This document shows, piece by piece, positions 24,583 through 33,269 of a DNA stretch of 42,715 bases. The translations under genes were made by a program, and so were the position numbers. This DNA is from QNFN01 sp964195335 (GTDB lineage Bacteria > Pseudomonadota > Gammaproteobacteria > QNFN01), in assembly GCA_964195335.1 (NCBI GenBank), contig CAXMPC010000107.1, forward strand, positions 1 through 42,715. The letters run 5' to 3'. The notes beneath the pieces are model-generated. The model was not told the origin of the DNA. It was given only the letters and a program-made list of their open reading frames with translations, and did no database searches. How positions within the stretch are numbered: position 1 is the first letter of the stretch; each line of letters begins with the position of its first letter.

Positions 24583-25038
24583 TCAGGCGCCGTCCGCGCG
24601 CCGCAGTGCCGCCTGCAGCGCCAATTCGTAACCGTGGGCGCCGAGGCCGACGACCGAACCGATGGCGATGTCCGCAAAGTAGGAGTGATGGCGGAACGAT
24701 TCGCGAGCGTGGACGTTGGACAGGTGGATTTCGATGAACGCGACGCCGGCGGCAAGCAGGGCGTCGCGCAGGGCGATACTGGTGTGGGTGAACGCGCCTG
24801 GATTGAACAGGATGCAGGCGGTACCGTCGTCGCGTGCGGCGTGGATGCGCTCGATCAGTTCGTGCTCGGCGTTGCTCTGGAAATGGTCGAGTTCATGGCC
24901 ATCGGCGGACGCCAGGGCCTCGAGCCGGGTGACGATCTGCGGCAGGGTCTCGTGCCCGTAGCGCTCCGGTTCACGGGTGCCGAGCAGATTCAGGTTGGGA
25001 CCGTTGAGGAGCAGGATGCGGGCCACGGCTGCGTTCAT
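24583..25038 (-). CDS. aroQ: Type II 3-dehydroquinate dehydratase
   Basis: 151 residues. Third step of the shikimate pathway. Contains LLLNGPNLNLLGTREPERYG with the catalytic Tyr near its end, NPGAFTHTSIALRDALLAAG, and FIEIHLSNVHARESFRHHSY with the catalytic His. First gene of the aroQ-accB-accC-prmA run. The 128-bp upstream spacer contains inverted TGCGCA-type repeats around 25115-25135 and TAAAAT on the minus strand, but no convincing -35. Confidence 0.96.
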   Translation of the reverse strand: MNAAVARILLLNGPNLNLLGTREPERYGHETLPQIVTRLEALASADGHELDHFQSNAEHELIERIHAARDDGTACILFNPGAFTHTSIALRDALLAAGVAFIEIHLSNVHARESFRHHSYFADIAIGSVVGLGAHGYELALQAALRRADGA

Positions 25039-25166
25039 CCATCTGGAATGTGACTAGGTGGCCGGATAGAACCTGTTTCGAAGAAGATACCGGCCAGATA
25101 GGCGCATTTTAGTGCATGCGCAAGACCTGCGCATTGTGCGCCCGGGTCTGTCGGTTGTCCAGCAGT

Positions 25167-27446
25167 TCAGCGCAGAGCGGTCTCGACCTGGCGGCGGAAA
25201 TCGGTTGCCTTCATGAAGCCCATGACGCGTAAATTGCGCCGTTCATCGCCGTCGCGTCCGAAGAACATGATAGTCGGTGGCCCGATCAGGCCGAACTCCC
25301 TGAGCAGGGCTTTGTCGATATCGTCGTTGTCGGTGACATCGGCCTGCAGCAGCACCACGTCGGCAAGGCTCGCCTGGACGTCGGGATCGCTGAAGGTCTC
25401 GTGTTCCATCTCCTTGCAGGTGATACACCAGTCGGCATAGAAGTCGAGCATCACGCCCCGACCCTGGCTGCTGGCTAGCGCCACTTCGCGCTGCAGATCG
25501 GCGACGCTCTTGATCTGCTGGAAGGCGAGACCCTGCGCAGGGAATGTGCCCGCCTGGACGTCGCTCTGGGTGACGCCAACACCACGCAATGGCTGGAACA
25601 CATCACGGCCGCCACCGGCAGCCCCGACCAGCAGCACCGCCCCGTAGAGCAGCATCACCAGCCCGGTCCCCTTCCACAGCCGCCGCCAGCCACTCCCCTC
25701 CGGTGGCATGTGGTCGAGCGCACCGAGGTAGATGGCCGAAACGATCAGCAACGCGGCCCACATCGACATGGTTACCGGCGCCGGCAGAATGCGCTCGAGC
25801 ATCCAGATCGCCACGCCGATCAGCAGCACGCCGAAGACCGCCTTGATGACGTTCATCCACGGGCCCGCTTTCGGCAGCAGCTTGCCGGCCGAGGTGCCGA
25901 TCAGGAGCAGCGGCGCCCCCATGCCGAGGCTCAGCGCGAACAGGGCGATGCCGCCAAGCAGGGCGTCTCCGGTCTGGCCGATGTAGATCAGGGCGCCGGC
26001 CAGGGGCGCGGCGACGCAGGGGCCGACGATCAGCGCCGACAGGAAGCCCATCACGGCGACCCCGGTCAGGCTGCCGCTCTTTTGGCGGTTGCTAGTCGCG
26101 CTCAGGCGGTTCTGGGCCCAGTTGGGCACCTGCAGGTCATAGAGGCCGAACATCGACAGCGACAGCAGCACGAACAGGGCGGCGAAGCTGCCGAGGATCC
26201 AGGGGTTCTGGAAGGTGGCCTGCAGGTTGCTGCCGAACAGGCCGGCCAGCACCCCGGCGACGGTGTAGGTCAGCGCCATCGCCAGCACGTAGACCAGCGA
26301 CAGCACGAAGGCCCGCCGTGTCGTCACCTCGTTCCCCTGGCCGACGATGATCCCGGACAGGATGGGAATCATCGGGAAGACGCACGGGGTGAAGGCAAGC
26401 AGCAGGCCGAAGCCGAAGAAGCCGAGGATGGTTAGCAGGCTGGCCCCGCTGGCGAGGCTGGCGGCGATGGAGTCCTGCTCGCTGAGGGAGGTGGCGGGTG
26501 CCGGCGCCCGCTGGGTGGGGGCGGCCTGCGCTGCGGTGACCACCGCGTTCAGCAGTGGCAGGTTGACCGTCAGTTCCTTCTTGATCGGAGGGTAGCAGAT
26601 GCCGCCGTCGGCACAGCCCTGGTAGGTGGCGATGAAGGTCAGCGGGCCCGCGGCCGGGTCGGTGCGGTCGAGGGGCACGCGTGCCGTCACATCGCCGGTG
26701 TGGATCTCCATCGCACCGAAGTAGGGGTCGTCCTTGATCTTGCCCTTGGGCAGTTCGGCATGGCCGAGGGAGGTGCTGTCGTCGGCGCTGGTGAAGCCGA
26801 ACTTGTCACGGTAGAGGTAGTAGCCGTCAGCGATCTGCCAGCGGGCTATCACGGCATCGCCATTCGGCGTGGCCTCGGCGCTGAGGACGAAGGCCTGGTC
26901 CGGGTCGAGGAACTCCGGTTCCTGGGTGCCGAATCCGAGTCGTTGCCCGAGTCGGGCGAGGGCGTCGAGACCGCTGCTGCCGCCACCGCTTGCGGCGACC
27001 GGCAGCGCAACGTCGACGCGACGGGTCTCCGGCGGATAACAGATGCCGATGTCGGCACACCCCTGTGCCTTGACGTCGAGAGCCAGCGTATCGTCGGCAG
27101 CCTGGCCGCTGTATGGGACGTTGATGGTGACGTCGCCGCGGTAAATCGCCATCTTGCCGAAGAAGGCGTCGTCCTTGACTTCGGTTGGCATCGGCAGCGC
27201 CGCCTCGCCCAGGGTAACGCCGTCGCTGGCGCTGACGAAACCGAGCTTGTCGCGGTAGAGGTAGTAGCCTTCGGCGATCCGCCAGATCACCTCGAGGCGA
27301 TCATCAGCCGCCGTGACCGTGACCCGGTACGCCTCGGTGGGTTCGAGCAGTTCCGGCTCGCCGGCCAGGCTGAAGGCCGGTGCCGCCGTGGCCAGTGTCA
27401 CAGGCAGCAGTATGCAGCCGAGAAGGCAGGTTAGAACGCGTTTCAT
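25167..27446 (-). CDS. dsbD: Thiol:disulfide interchange protein DsbD with duplicated alpha domain
   Basis: 759 residues, against about 565-600 for ordinary DsbD. Signal peptide MKRVLTCLLGCILLPVTLAT. Then two copies of the periplasmic alpha domain: residues about 30-149 with GYYLYRDK and the redox pair in GCADIGICYPP (Cys130, Cys136), and about 176-297 with GYYLYRDK and GCADGGICYPP (Cys278, Cys284). The membrane beta domain follows with LLAFTPCVFPMIPILSG and IVGPCVAAPLAGALIYIG holding its two cysteines. The C-terminal thioredoxin-like gamma domain has DFYADWCITCKEME. DsbD moves electrons from cytoplasmic thioredoxin to periplasmic proteins such as DsbC and cytochrome c maturation factors. Its ATG overlaps the cutA stop as ATGA. 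Confidence 0.95.
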   Translation of the reverse strand: MKRVLTCLLGCILLPVTLATAAPAFSLAGEPELLEPTEAYRVTVTAADDRLEVIWRIAEGYYLYRDKLGFVSASDGVTLGEAALPMPTEVKDDAFFGKMAIYRGDVTINVPYSGQAADDTLALDVKAQGCADIGICYPPETRRVDVALPVAASGGGSSGLDALARLGQRLGFGTQEPEFLDPDQAFVLSAEATPNGDAVIARWQIADGYYLYRDKFGFTSADDSTSLGHAELPKGKIKDDPYFGAMEIHTGDVTARVPLDRTDPAAGPLTFIATYQGCADGGICYPPIKKELTVNLPLLNAVVTAAQAAPTQRAPAPATSLSEQDSIAASLASGASLLTILGFFGFGLLLAFTPCVFPMIPILSGIIVGQGNEVTTRRAFVLSLVYVLAMALTYTVAGVLAGLFGSNLQATFQNPWILGSFAALFVLLSLSMFGLYDLQVPNWAQNRLSATSNRQKSGSLTGVAVMGFLSALIVGPCVAAPLAGALIYIGQTGDALLGGIALFALSLGMGAPLLLIGTSAGKLLPKAGPWMNVIKAVFGVLLIGVAIWMLERILPAPVTMSMWAALLIVSAIYLGALDHMPPEGSGWRRLWKGTGLVMLLYGAVLLVGAAGGGRDVFQPLRGVGVTQSDVQAGTFPAQGLAFQQIKSVADLQREVALASSQGRGVMLDFYADWCITCKEMEHETFSDPDVQASLADVVLLQADVTDNDDIDKALLREFGLIGPPTIMFFGRDGDERRNLRVMGFMKATDFRRQVETALR

Positions 27447-27769
27447 GAGCCCCCGTCCAGCGCGCTGTCAAGCCACGCCAGGTATCCACTAAGTCCTTGT
27501 TCCAGTGAGACAGCCACCACCTCTGGAAGTTCGTACGGGTGGTGTTCGAGCAGTGCCTTTTCCACCTCCTGGTAGCGGTCGGAGCGGGTCTTGACCAGCA
27601 GCAGGACCTCGCTCTCCGTTTCGATCTTACCCTGCCAGCGGTAGACCGACGTTACCCCGGAGACGATATTGACGCAGGCGGCCAGCCGGCGTTCGACCAG
27701 CTCGGCCGCGAGCCGTCCGGCGGTCCCGGTATCGGGGCAGGTGCACAGCACCAGCTGGTGGTGGGTCAT
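27443..27769 (-). CDS. cutA: CutA family protein
   Basis: 108 residues from the ATG at 27769, preceded by GGAGAGG; a longer open frame to 27907 crosses into the divergent fxsA leader and is rejected. Typical pattern: LVLCTCPDTGTAGRLAAELV, RLAACVNIVSGVTSVYRWQG, ESEVLLLVKTRSDRYQEVEK, HPYELPEVVAVSLEQGLSGY. A trimeric ferredoxin-like protein linked to divalent-cation tolerance in E. coli; its molecular role is not settled. Upstream of and translationally coupled to dsbD, as in E. coli. Confidence 0.94.
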   Translation of the reverse strand: MTHHQLVLCTCPDTGTAGRLAAELVERRLAACVNIVSGVTSVYRWQGKIETESEVLLLVKTRSDRYQEVEKALLEHHPYELPEVVAVSLEQGLSGYLAWLDSALDGGS

Positions 27770-27789
27770 CGGTGGCCTCTCCGCTGTCC

Positions 27790-27818
27790 GTGACAGCCTT
27801 TGCCGCCGCGGGTATAAA
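27790..27818 (+). promoter_or_regulatory. fxsA promoter
   Basis: -35 GTGACA (27790-27795), 17-bp spacer, -10 TATAAA (27813-27818): a good sigma-70 match. It gives a leader of about 65 nt before the predicted TTG start at 27891. Confidence 0.65.
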
Positions 27819-27890
27819 AGGGTATCCCGCCCGACCGGCGTTGTCATCGGCGCCACCCGTGGCGGCCAGGAGATTTCGGAGCTTCCCCCC

Positions 27891-28346
27891 TTGAATCCGT
27901 TCGGCACACTGCTGCTGCTGTTTCTCGTCGTCCCGCTGGCCGAGATCTATCTGCTGATCCAGGCCGGTGGCGCCATCGGTGCCCTGAACACCGTCGCCCT
28001 CGTGGTCCTGACCGCCGTGGTCGGCGCCTGGTTGCTGCGGCTGCAGGGGCTGGCGACTTTACGGCGGGTGCAGCAGAGCCTTGAACATGGCGAACTGCCT
28101 GAGACCGCGCTTATCGAGGGGGCGATGCTGCTGCTTGCCGGGGCACTGCTGCTGACCCCTGGTTTTCTGACTGACCTCTTCGGCTTCCTGCTGCTGATAC
28201 CGGGTACTCGTGTCGCCATGGCCAGGGCGGTGCTGGCGCGCGGCGTGCTGCGCACAAGCAGCCACTTCACGCCGGACGAAGGAGGGCGCGAGGACGAAGG
28301 GCGAGTGATCGAGGGCGAGGCACGCCGCGAGCCGGAGGACCGTTGA
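27891..28346 (+). CDS. fxsA: FxsA family membrane protein
   Basis: 151 residues from a TTG start at 27891 (reads as LNPFGTLLLLFLVVPLAEIY), with GGAG ending 9 bp upstream. No ATG or GTG in the same frame fits the family start. Three to four hydrophobic helices: LLLLFLVVPLAEIYLLI, TVALVVLTAVVGAWLL, AMLLLAGALLLTPGFLTDLF-GFLLLIPG. The TPGFLTDLFG segment is the FxsA signature. The C-terminal tail is charged. In E. coli overproduction of FxsA alleviates F-factor exclusion of phage T7; its native role is unknown. Divergent from cutA. Confidence 0.85.
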   Translation: MNPFGTLLLLFLVVPLAEIYLLIQAGGAIGALNTVALVVLTAVVGAWLLRLQGLATLRRVQQSLEHGELPETALIEGAMLLLAGALLLTPGFLTDLFGFLLLIPGTRVAMARAVLARGVLRTSSHFTPDEGGREDEGRVIEGEARREPEDR

Positions 28347-28514
28347 GATTGGGCGGCATGTAGATCGGATTGCTGGTGGCCGGGGTGCGGGTCACGCGTT
28401 CAGGCAGATTCAAAGCTCCTGGATGAAGCCACTTGATCCAGATTGACTTTCGCGTAGCATTGAACTGCTGGCGGGCGCCTATTGCGCTCACCCGGGGGCA
28501 GAGACGTTCACACG

Positions 28515-28868
28515 ATGAAGAAGTTAGCCATGCTGGTGGCCATGCTGGTCTGCTTCGCTGTGCCGCTCGAGGGGGTCTCGGCCGCGCAGAAGTTCAACAA
28601 GTACAAGGTCAAGCGCCTCGTCAGCAAGAACAAGTGCTTCAAGTGCCACTCCATCACCCGCGAGAAGGTCGGGCCGGCCTACATCAACGTCTCGAAGAAG
28701 TTCAACGAAGACCCGGACGGTCACCAGAAGATCTTCACCTACCTGACCACCAGTCCGGAGATCGAGGTCGAGGGCCGCAAGGAGACGCACGTCAATCTCA
28801 AAACCCGCGGCGACAGCGAAGACATCGACGAAGTGATCAACTGGCTGCTGTCGCTGATGCACAATTAA
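28515..28868 (+). CDS. Periplasmic monoheme cytochrome c
   Basis: 117 residues with a signal peptide (MKKLAMLVAMLVCFAVPLEG, cleavage after VSA). One heme site, CFKCH at 41-45. The body KVGPAYINVSKKFNEDPDG and the C-terminal helix DIDEVINWLLSLMHN match small class I cytochromes. The usual distal methionine before the last helix is missing; the position is occupied by KETHVNLK with His92, while the only late Met (115) is at the extreme C-terminus. It is 90 bp upstream of a tetraheme NapC-type gene and probably its redox partner. TTGATC (28433-28438) and TAGCAT (28455-28460) with 16-bp spacing are a possible promoter. Confidence 0.85.
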   Translation: MKKLAMLVAMLVCFAVPLEGVSAAQKFNKYKVKRLVSKNKCFKCHSITREKVGPAYINVSKKFNEDPDGHQKIFTYLTTSPEIEVEGRKETHVNLKTRGDSEDIDEVINWLLSLMHN

Positions 28869-28958
28869 GAAATACAAGAAGTATCTCCGCTAGCGAAAAG
28901 CGACTCTTTTGGCCGGTCTTTGCGTCAGGCTATTACGACTTAAAAGAATGTAGAGAAT

Positions 28959-29555
28959 ATGCCGAGCGCACTGCATAGCAAGGAAGATCAGGGGCGCGTT
29001 CGGCAATTTGGCTGGGTCGCCCTCCTCATCGCGGTGGTCGTCGGCGGACTATTGACCTGGGGTGGCAACGAGGTGATCGCCTACACCAACACCGAGGGGT
29101 TCTGCATCTCCTGCCACGAGATGCACGACAATGTCTACCAGGAGTACCGGGAGACCGTCCACGACCTGAACCGGACCGGTGTCCGTACCACCTGCGCCGA
29201 CTGCCACGTGCCCCGCGAGTTCATCCCCAAGATGATCCGCAAGGTGAAGGCGACCTACGAGCTTTACGGCCACTTCACCGGTAGCATCGACTCACCGGAA
29301 AAGTTTGCGGCCAGGCGCTACGACATGGCCAAGAAGGTCTGGACCGAAATGCGGGCCAATGATTCGCAGGCCTGCCGTTACTGTCACGACGAGAATGCCG
29401 TCAGTCCCTACACGGCCTCGGAACAGGGTCTGGACCGCCACAAGCAGGGCATTACCGAGGGGTTGACCTGCATCGATTGTCACTTCGGAATCGCGCACAT
29501 GGAGCCAGAAGGTGAACTCACACCTAAGGATCTTGGGGTAAGCATCAGAAAGTAG
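28959..29555 (+). CDS. NapC/NirT (CymA-like) tetraheme quinol dehydrogenase
   Basis: 198 residues. A cytoplasmic N-terminus is followed by one membrane anchor (WVALLIAVVVGGLLTWGG, about 19-36) and a periplasmic domain with four heme sites: CISCH (49-53), CADCH (79-83), CRYCH (139-143) and CIDCH (171-175). CISCHEMHDNVYQEYRETVH is the family's quinol-site region. These proteins oxidise membrane quinol and pass electrons to periplasmic reductases. No reductase (NapA, NrfA, TMAO, etc.) is adjacent, so the acceptor is unknown; the monoheme cytochrome before it is the obvious candidate. The pair sits between fxsA and groSL, genes that are often neighbours. Start ATG 28959 has only a weak purine-rich site. 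Confidence 0.93.
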   Translation: MPSALHSKEDQGRVRQFGWVALLIAVVVGGLLTWGGNEVIAYTNTEGFCISCHEMHDNVYQEYRETVHDLNRTGVRTTCADCHVPREFIPKMIRKVKATYELYGHFTGSIDSPEKFAARRYDMAKKVWTEMRANDSQACRYCHDENAVSPYTASEQGLDRHKQGITEGLTCIDCHFGIAHMEPEGELTPKDLGVSIRK

Positions 29556-29761
29556 GGGTTATTTCCCCATTCTATTTGTGTAATTAATTGACTGCTGTCT
29601 GGAAAGAGGGGCCGGGCGGTGGGCTGGGGCACGGGGGTGCCGTGTCCGGTTTCGATACATCCCACATTCGGACCGTGACGCCAGTTTGCGAGCCTGCCTG
29701 CTCACTACATGAGCCTGTCACTAGCCAATGCGAACAGAGCCAAATATATCCCCTTCCAGCC
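29556..29761. other. Non-coding spacer before the groSL promoter
   Basis: About 200 bp of the 318-bp NapC-groS gap without a convincing gene. GGGG-TTATTT-CCCC at 29556-29569 is a short imperfect hairpin after the NapC stop with a T-rich tail. A second small hairpin is formed by GGCAC and GTGCC near 29630-29645. Open frames crossing it (for example 29588-29809) show no homology-like pattern or ribosome-binding site. Confidence 0.5.
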
Positions 29762-29790
29762 CTTGACTTCACGAAGTCCGACCCTATTAT
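29762..29790 (+). promoter_or_regulatory. groSL promoter
   Basis: -35 TTGACT (29763-29768), 16-bp spacer, -10 TATTAT (29785-29790) is a clear sigma-70 promoter. The same bases can be read as a heat-shock sigma-32 promoter: CTTGAC (29762-29767), 14 bp, CCCTATTA (29782-29789). Transcription should start near 29797, inside the CIRCE element. Confidence 0.75.
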
Positions 29791-29816
29791 TAGCACTCAC
29801 TCACGGTGAGTGCTAA
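29790..29816 (+). promoter_or_regulatory. CIRCE operator (HrcA site) of groSL
   Basis: TTAGCACTC (29790-29798), 9-bp spacer, GAGTGCTAA (29808-29816), a perfect match to the CIRCE consensus. Position at and just after the -10 fits repression by HrcA. hrcA is not in the window. Confidence 0.95.
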
Positions 29817-29873
29817 CAGGCGTCACGCCGTGACGTAACCCAGAATTCACAGGAGAGAACGGGAGCTTATTCG

Positions 29874-30164
29874 ATGAAAATCAGACCCCTACATGACCGT
29901 GTCATTGTCCGCCGTACCGAAGAAGAGCGCACCAGCCCCGGTGGCATCGTGATTCCGGACAACGCCGCCGAGAAGCCCTCCAAGGGCGAGATCATCGCGG
30001 TCGGCAACGGCAAGATCCTCGACAGCGGCGACGTCCGCGCGCTCGACGTCAAGGTCGGCGACAACGTCCTCTTTGGCAAGTACTCGGGCACCGAGGTCAA
30101 GGTCGACGGTGAGGACCTCCTCGTGATGCGCGAGGAAGACATCATGGCCGTCATGGAAGGCTGA
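29874..30164 (+). CDS. groS: Co-chaperonin GroES
   Basis: 96 residues starting MKIRPLHDRVIVRRTEEERT. SPGGIVIPDNAAEKPSKGE is the mobile loop that contacts GroEL; VLFGKYSGTEVKVDGEDLLV and MREEDIMAVME complete it. It forms the heptameric lid of the GroEL folding cage. GGAG lies about 12 bp upstream. Cotranscribed with groL, 54 bp downstream, under the CIRCE promoter. Confidence 0.98.
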   Translation: MKIRPLHDRVIVRRTEEERTSPGGIVIPDNAAEKPSKGEIIAVGNGKILDSGDVRALDVKVGDNVLFGKYSGTEVKVDGEDLLVMREEDIMAVMEG

Positions 30165-30218
30165 ACAGCCTGCCCCATCGACCGCCAACAGAATTGATTT
30201 AGAAGAGGAACAACTGCA

Positions 30219-31877
<1,659 letters not shown>

Positions 31878-31909
31878 GCCAGCTGTCCGGGCCTCTCGCC
31901 CGAACGAAG

Positions 31910-31938
31910 AACCCCGCCGGTGACGGCGGGGTTTTTTT
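31910..31938 (+). terminator. Rho-independent terminator after groL
   Basis: AACCCCGCCG (31910-31919), GTGA loop, CGGCGGGGTT (31924-31933), followed by a run of T to 31938. Perfect 10-bp stem. Confidence 0.93.
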
Positions 31939-31989
31939 ATGGGCGGGGCTTTGTCGCGTGGCTACGGCAGGCCCTTCGGTCGAAGCGGA

Positions 31990-33180
31990 TCAGTCGAAGG
32001 TGATGCCACTGCCACCGCCCTTCTCGAGCGGGCTCTTGTCGTTCTCTTCGCGCAGCACCCCATCTTCGGGTTCCTTGTCCTTGTCGTCGGCGGCGAGTTC
32101 GCGATCTTCCTCGGGCGCCTTGCCTTCCGACATGTTGATCTTCAGGCGCAGGTTGTTGGCCGAGTCGGCGTTCTTGAGCGCCTCTTCCATATCAATCTTG
32201 CCTTCCCGGTATATTTCGAACAAGGCGTGATCGAAGGTCTGCATGCCCGAGACCATCGATTTCTCCATCACCTCCTTGAGCTCGCCGACATCACCGCGTC
32301 GCAGCAGGTCACGCACGGTGGAAGTGCCGATGAGGATCTCGAAGACGGCGATTTGTTTGCCATCCTTGCCCGGGATCAGCCGCTGGGAAACTACGCCACG
32401 GATGTTCAGCGAGAGATCGAGCAGCAGCTGGTTGCGTCGTTCTTCGGGGAAGAAGTTGATGATGCGGTCCATCGCCTGGTTGGCGTTGTTGGCGTGCAGG
32501 GTGGAGATCGCCAGGTGGCCGGTCTCGGCGAAGGCGATGGCGTGCTCCATGGTCGCACGGTCGCGGATCTCGCCGATCAGGATCACGTCAGGCGCCTGGC
32601 GCAGCGTTTCCTTCAGCGCGTCGTGGTAGGTCAGGGTGTCGATACCGACCTCGCGCTGGTTGACGATCGATTTCTGGTGTCGATGGACGAACTCGATCGG
32701 GTCCTCGATGGTGATGATGTGTCCGGAGGCGTTCCTGTTGCGGTAGTCGATCAGGGCGGCGAGCGAGGTCGACTTGCCTGACCCGGTGCCACCGACGAAC
32801 AGCAGCAGGCCGCGTTTCTCCATGATCAGGTCGATCACCACCTTGGGCAGGCCCAGATCCTCCCACTTCGGGATCTCGCTCTTGATCGCGCGGATCACCA
32901 TCGAGACCTGGTTGCGCTGCTGGAAGATGTTGACGCGGAAGCGACCGACACCGGGTTCAGATAGCGCCAGGTTCATCTCGGGGCGCTGTTCGAACTGGGC
33001 GATCTTCTCTTCGCCCATCACCGCGTAGGCGATCTCCTTGACCTCGTTCGGGGCCATGGTCTTGCTTTCGAGCGGCACCATCTTGCCCTCGATCTTGCAG
33101 ATCGGCGGCGCCCCAGTGGACAGGAAGATGTCTGACCCGTCCTTCATCATCATGATCTTGAGATAGTCGCGGAATTCCAT
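31990..33180 (-). CDS. pilU: PilU-type type IV pilus retraction ATPase
   Basis: 396 residues from the ATG at 33180, preceded by GGAG; the longer frame to 33231 has no site. Starts MEFRDYLKIMMMKDGSDIFL. Walker A GGTGSGKST; HIITIEDPIEFVH (Walker B/Asp box); DVILIGEIRDRATMEHAIAF; HLAISTLHANNANQAMDRII (His box). Sequence resembles PilU rather than PilT; PilU assists PilT in pilus retraction. pilT is not adjacent. The last about 45 residues form a charged, mostly acidic tail (EEDRELAADDKDKEPEDG) ending GGGSGITFD. A perfect -10 TATAAT on the minus strand (33231-33236) may be its promoter; the -35 is weak. Divergent from glnE. Confidence 0.92.
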   Translation of the reverse strand: MEFRDYLKIMMMKDGSDIFLSTGAPPICKIEGKMVPLESKTMAPNEVKEIAYAVMGEEKIAQFEQRPEMNLALSEPGVGRFRVNIFQQRNQVSMVIRAIKSEIPKWEDLGLPKVVIDLIMEKRGLLLFVGGTGSGKSTSLAALIDYRNRNASGHIITIEDPIEFVHRHQKSIVNQREVGIDTLTYHDALKETLRQAPDVILIGEIRDRATMEHAIAFAETGHLAISTLHANNANQAMDRIINFFPEERRNQLLLDLSLNIRGVVSQRLIPGKDGKQIAVFEILIGTSTVRDLLRRGDVGELKEVMEKSMVSGMQTFDHALFEIYREGKIDMEEALKNADSANNLRLKINMSEGKAPEEDRELAADDKDKEPEDGVLREENDKSPLEKGGGSGITFD

Positions 33181-33269
33181 CGGTTTCTCCTGGGTGCCGG
33201 TACAGACACGCCCGGCGTGGGCATGGGACAATTATAGACACGCTGGCAGCTGTTCCGAGACCCTTTCCG

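Noticed and set aside
28433..28446. FNR-like site TTGATCCAGATTGA before the cytochrome gene
   Set aside because: Left half matches TTGAT, but the right half agrees with ATCAA at only 3 of 5 positions and its location relative to the likely start is wrong for activation.
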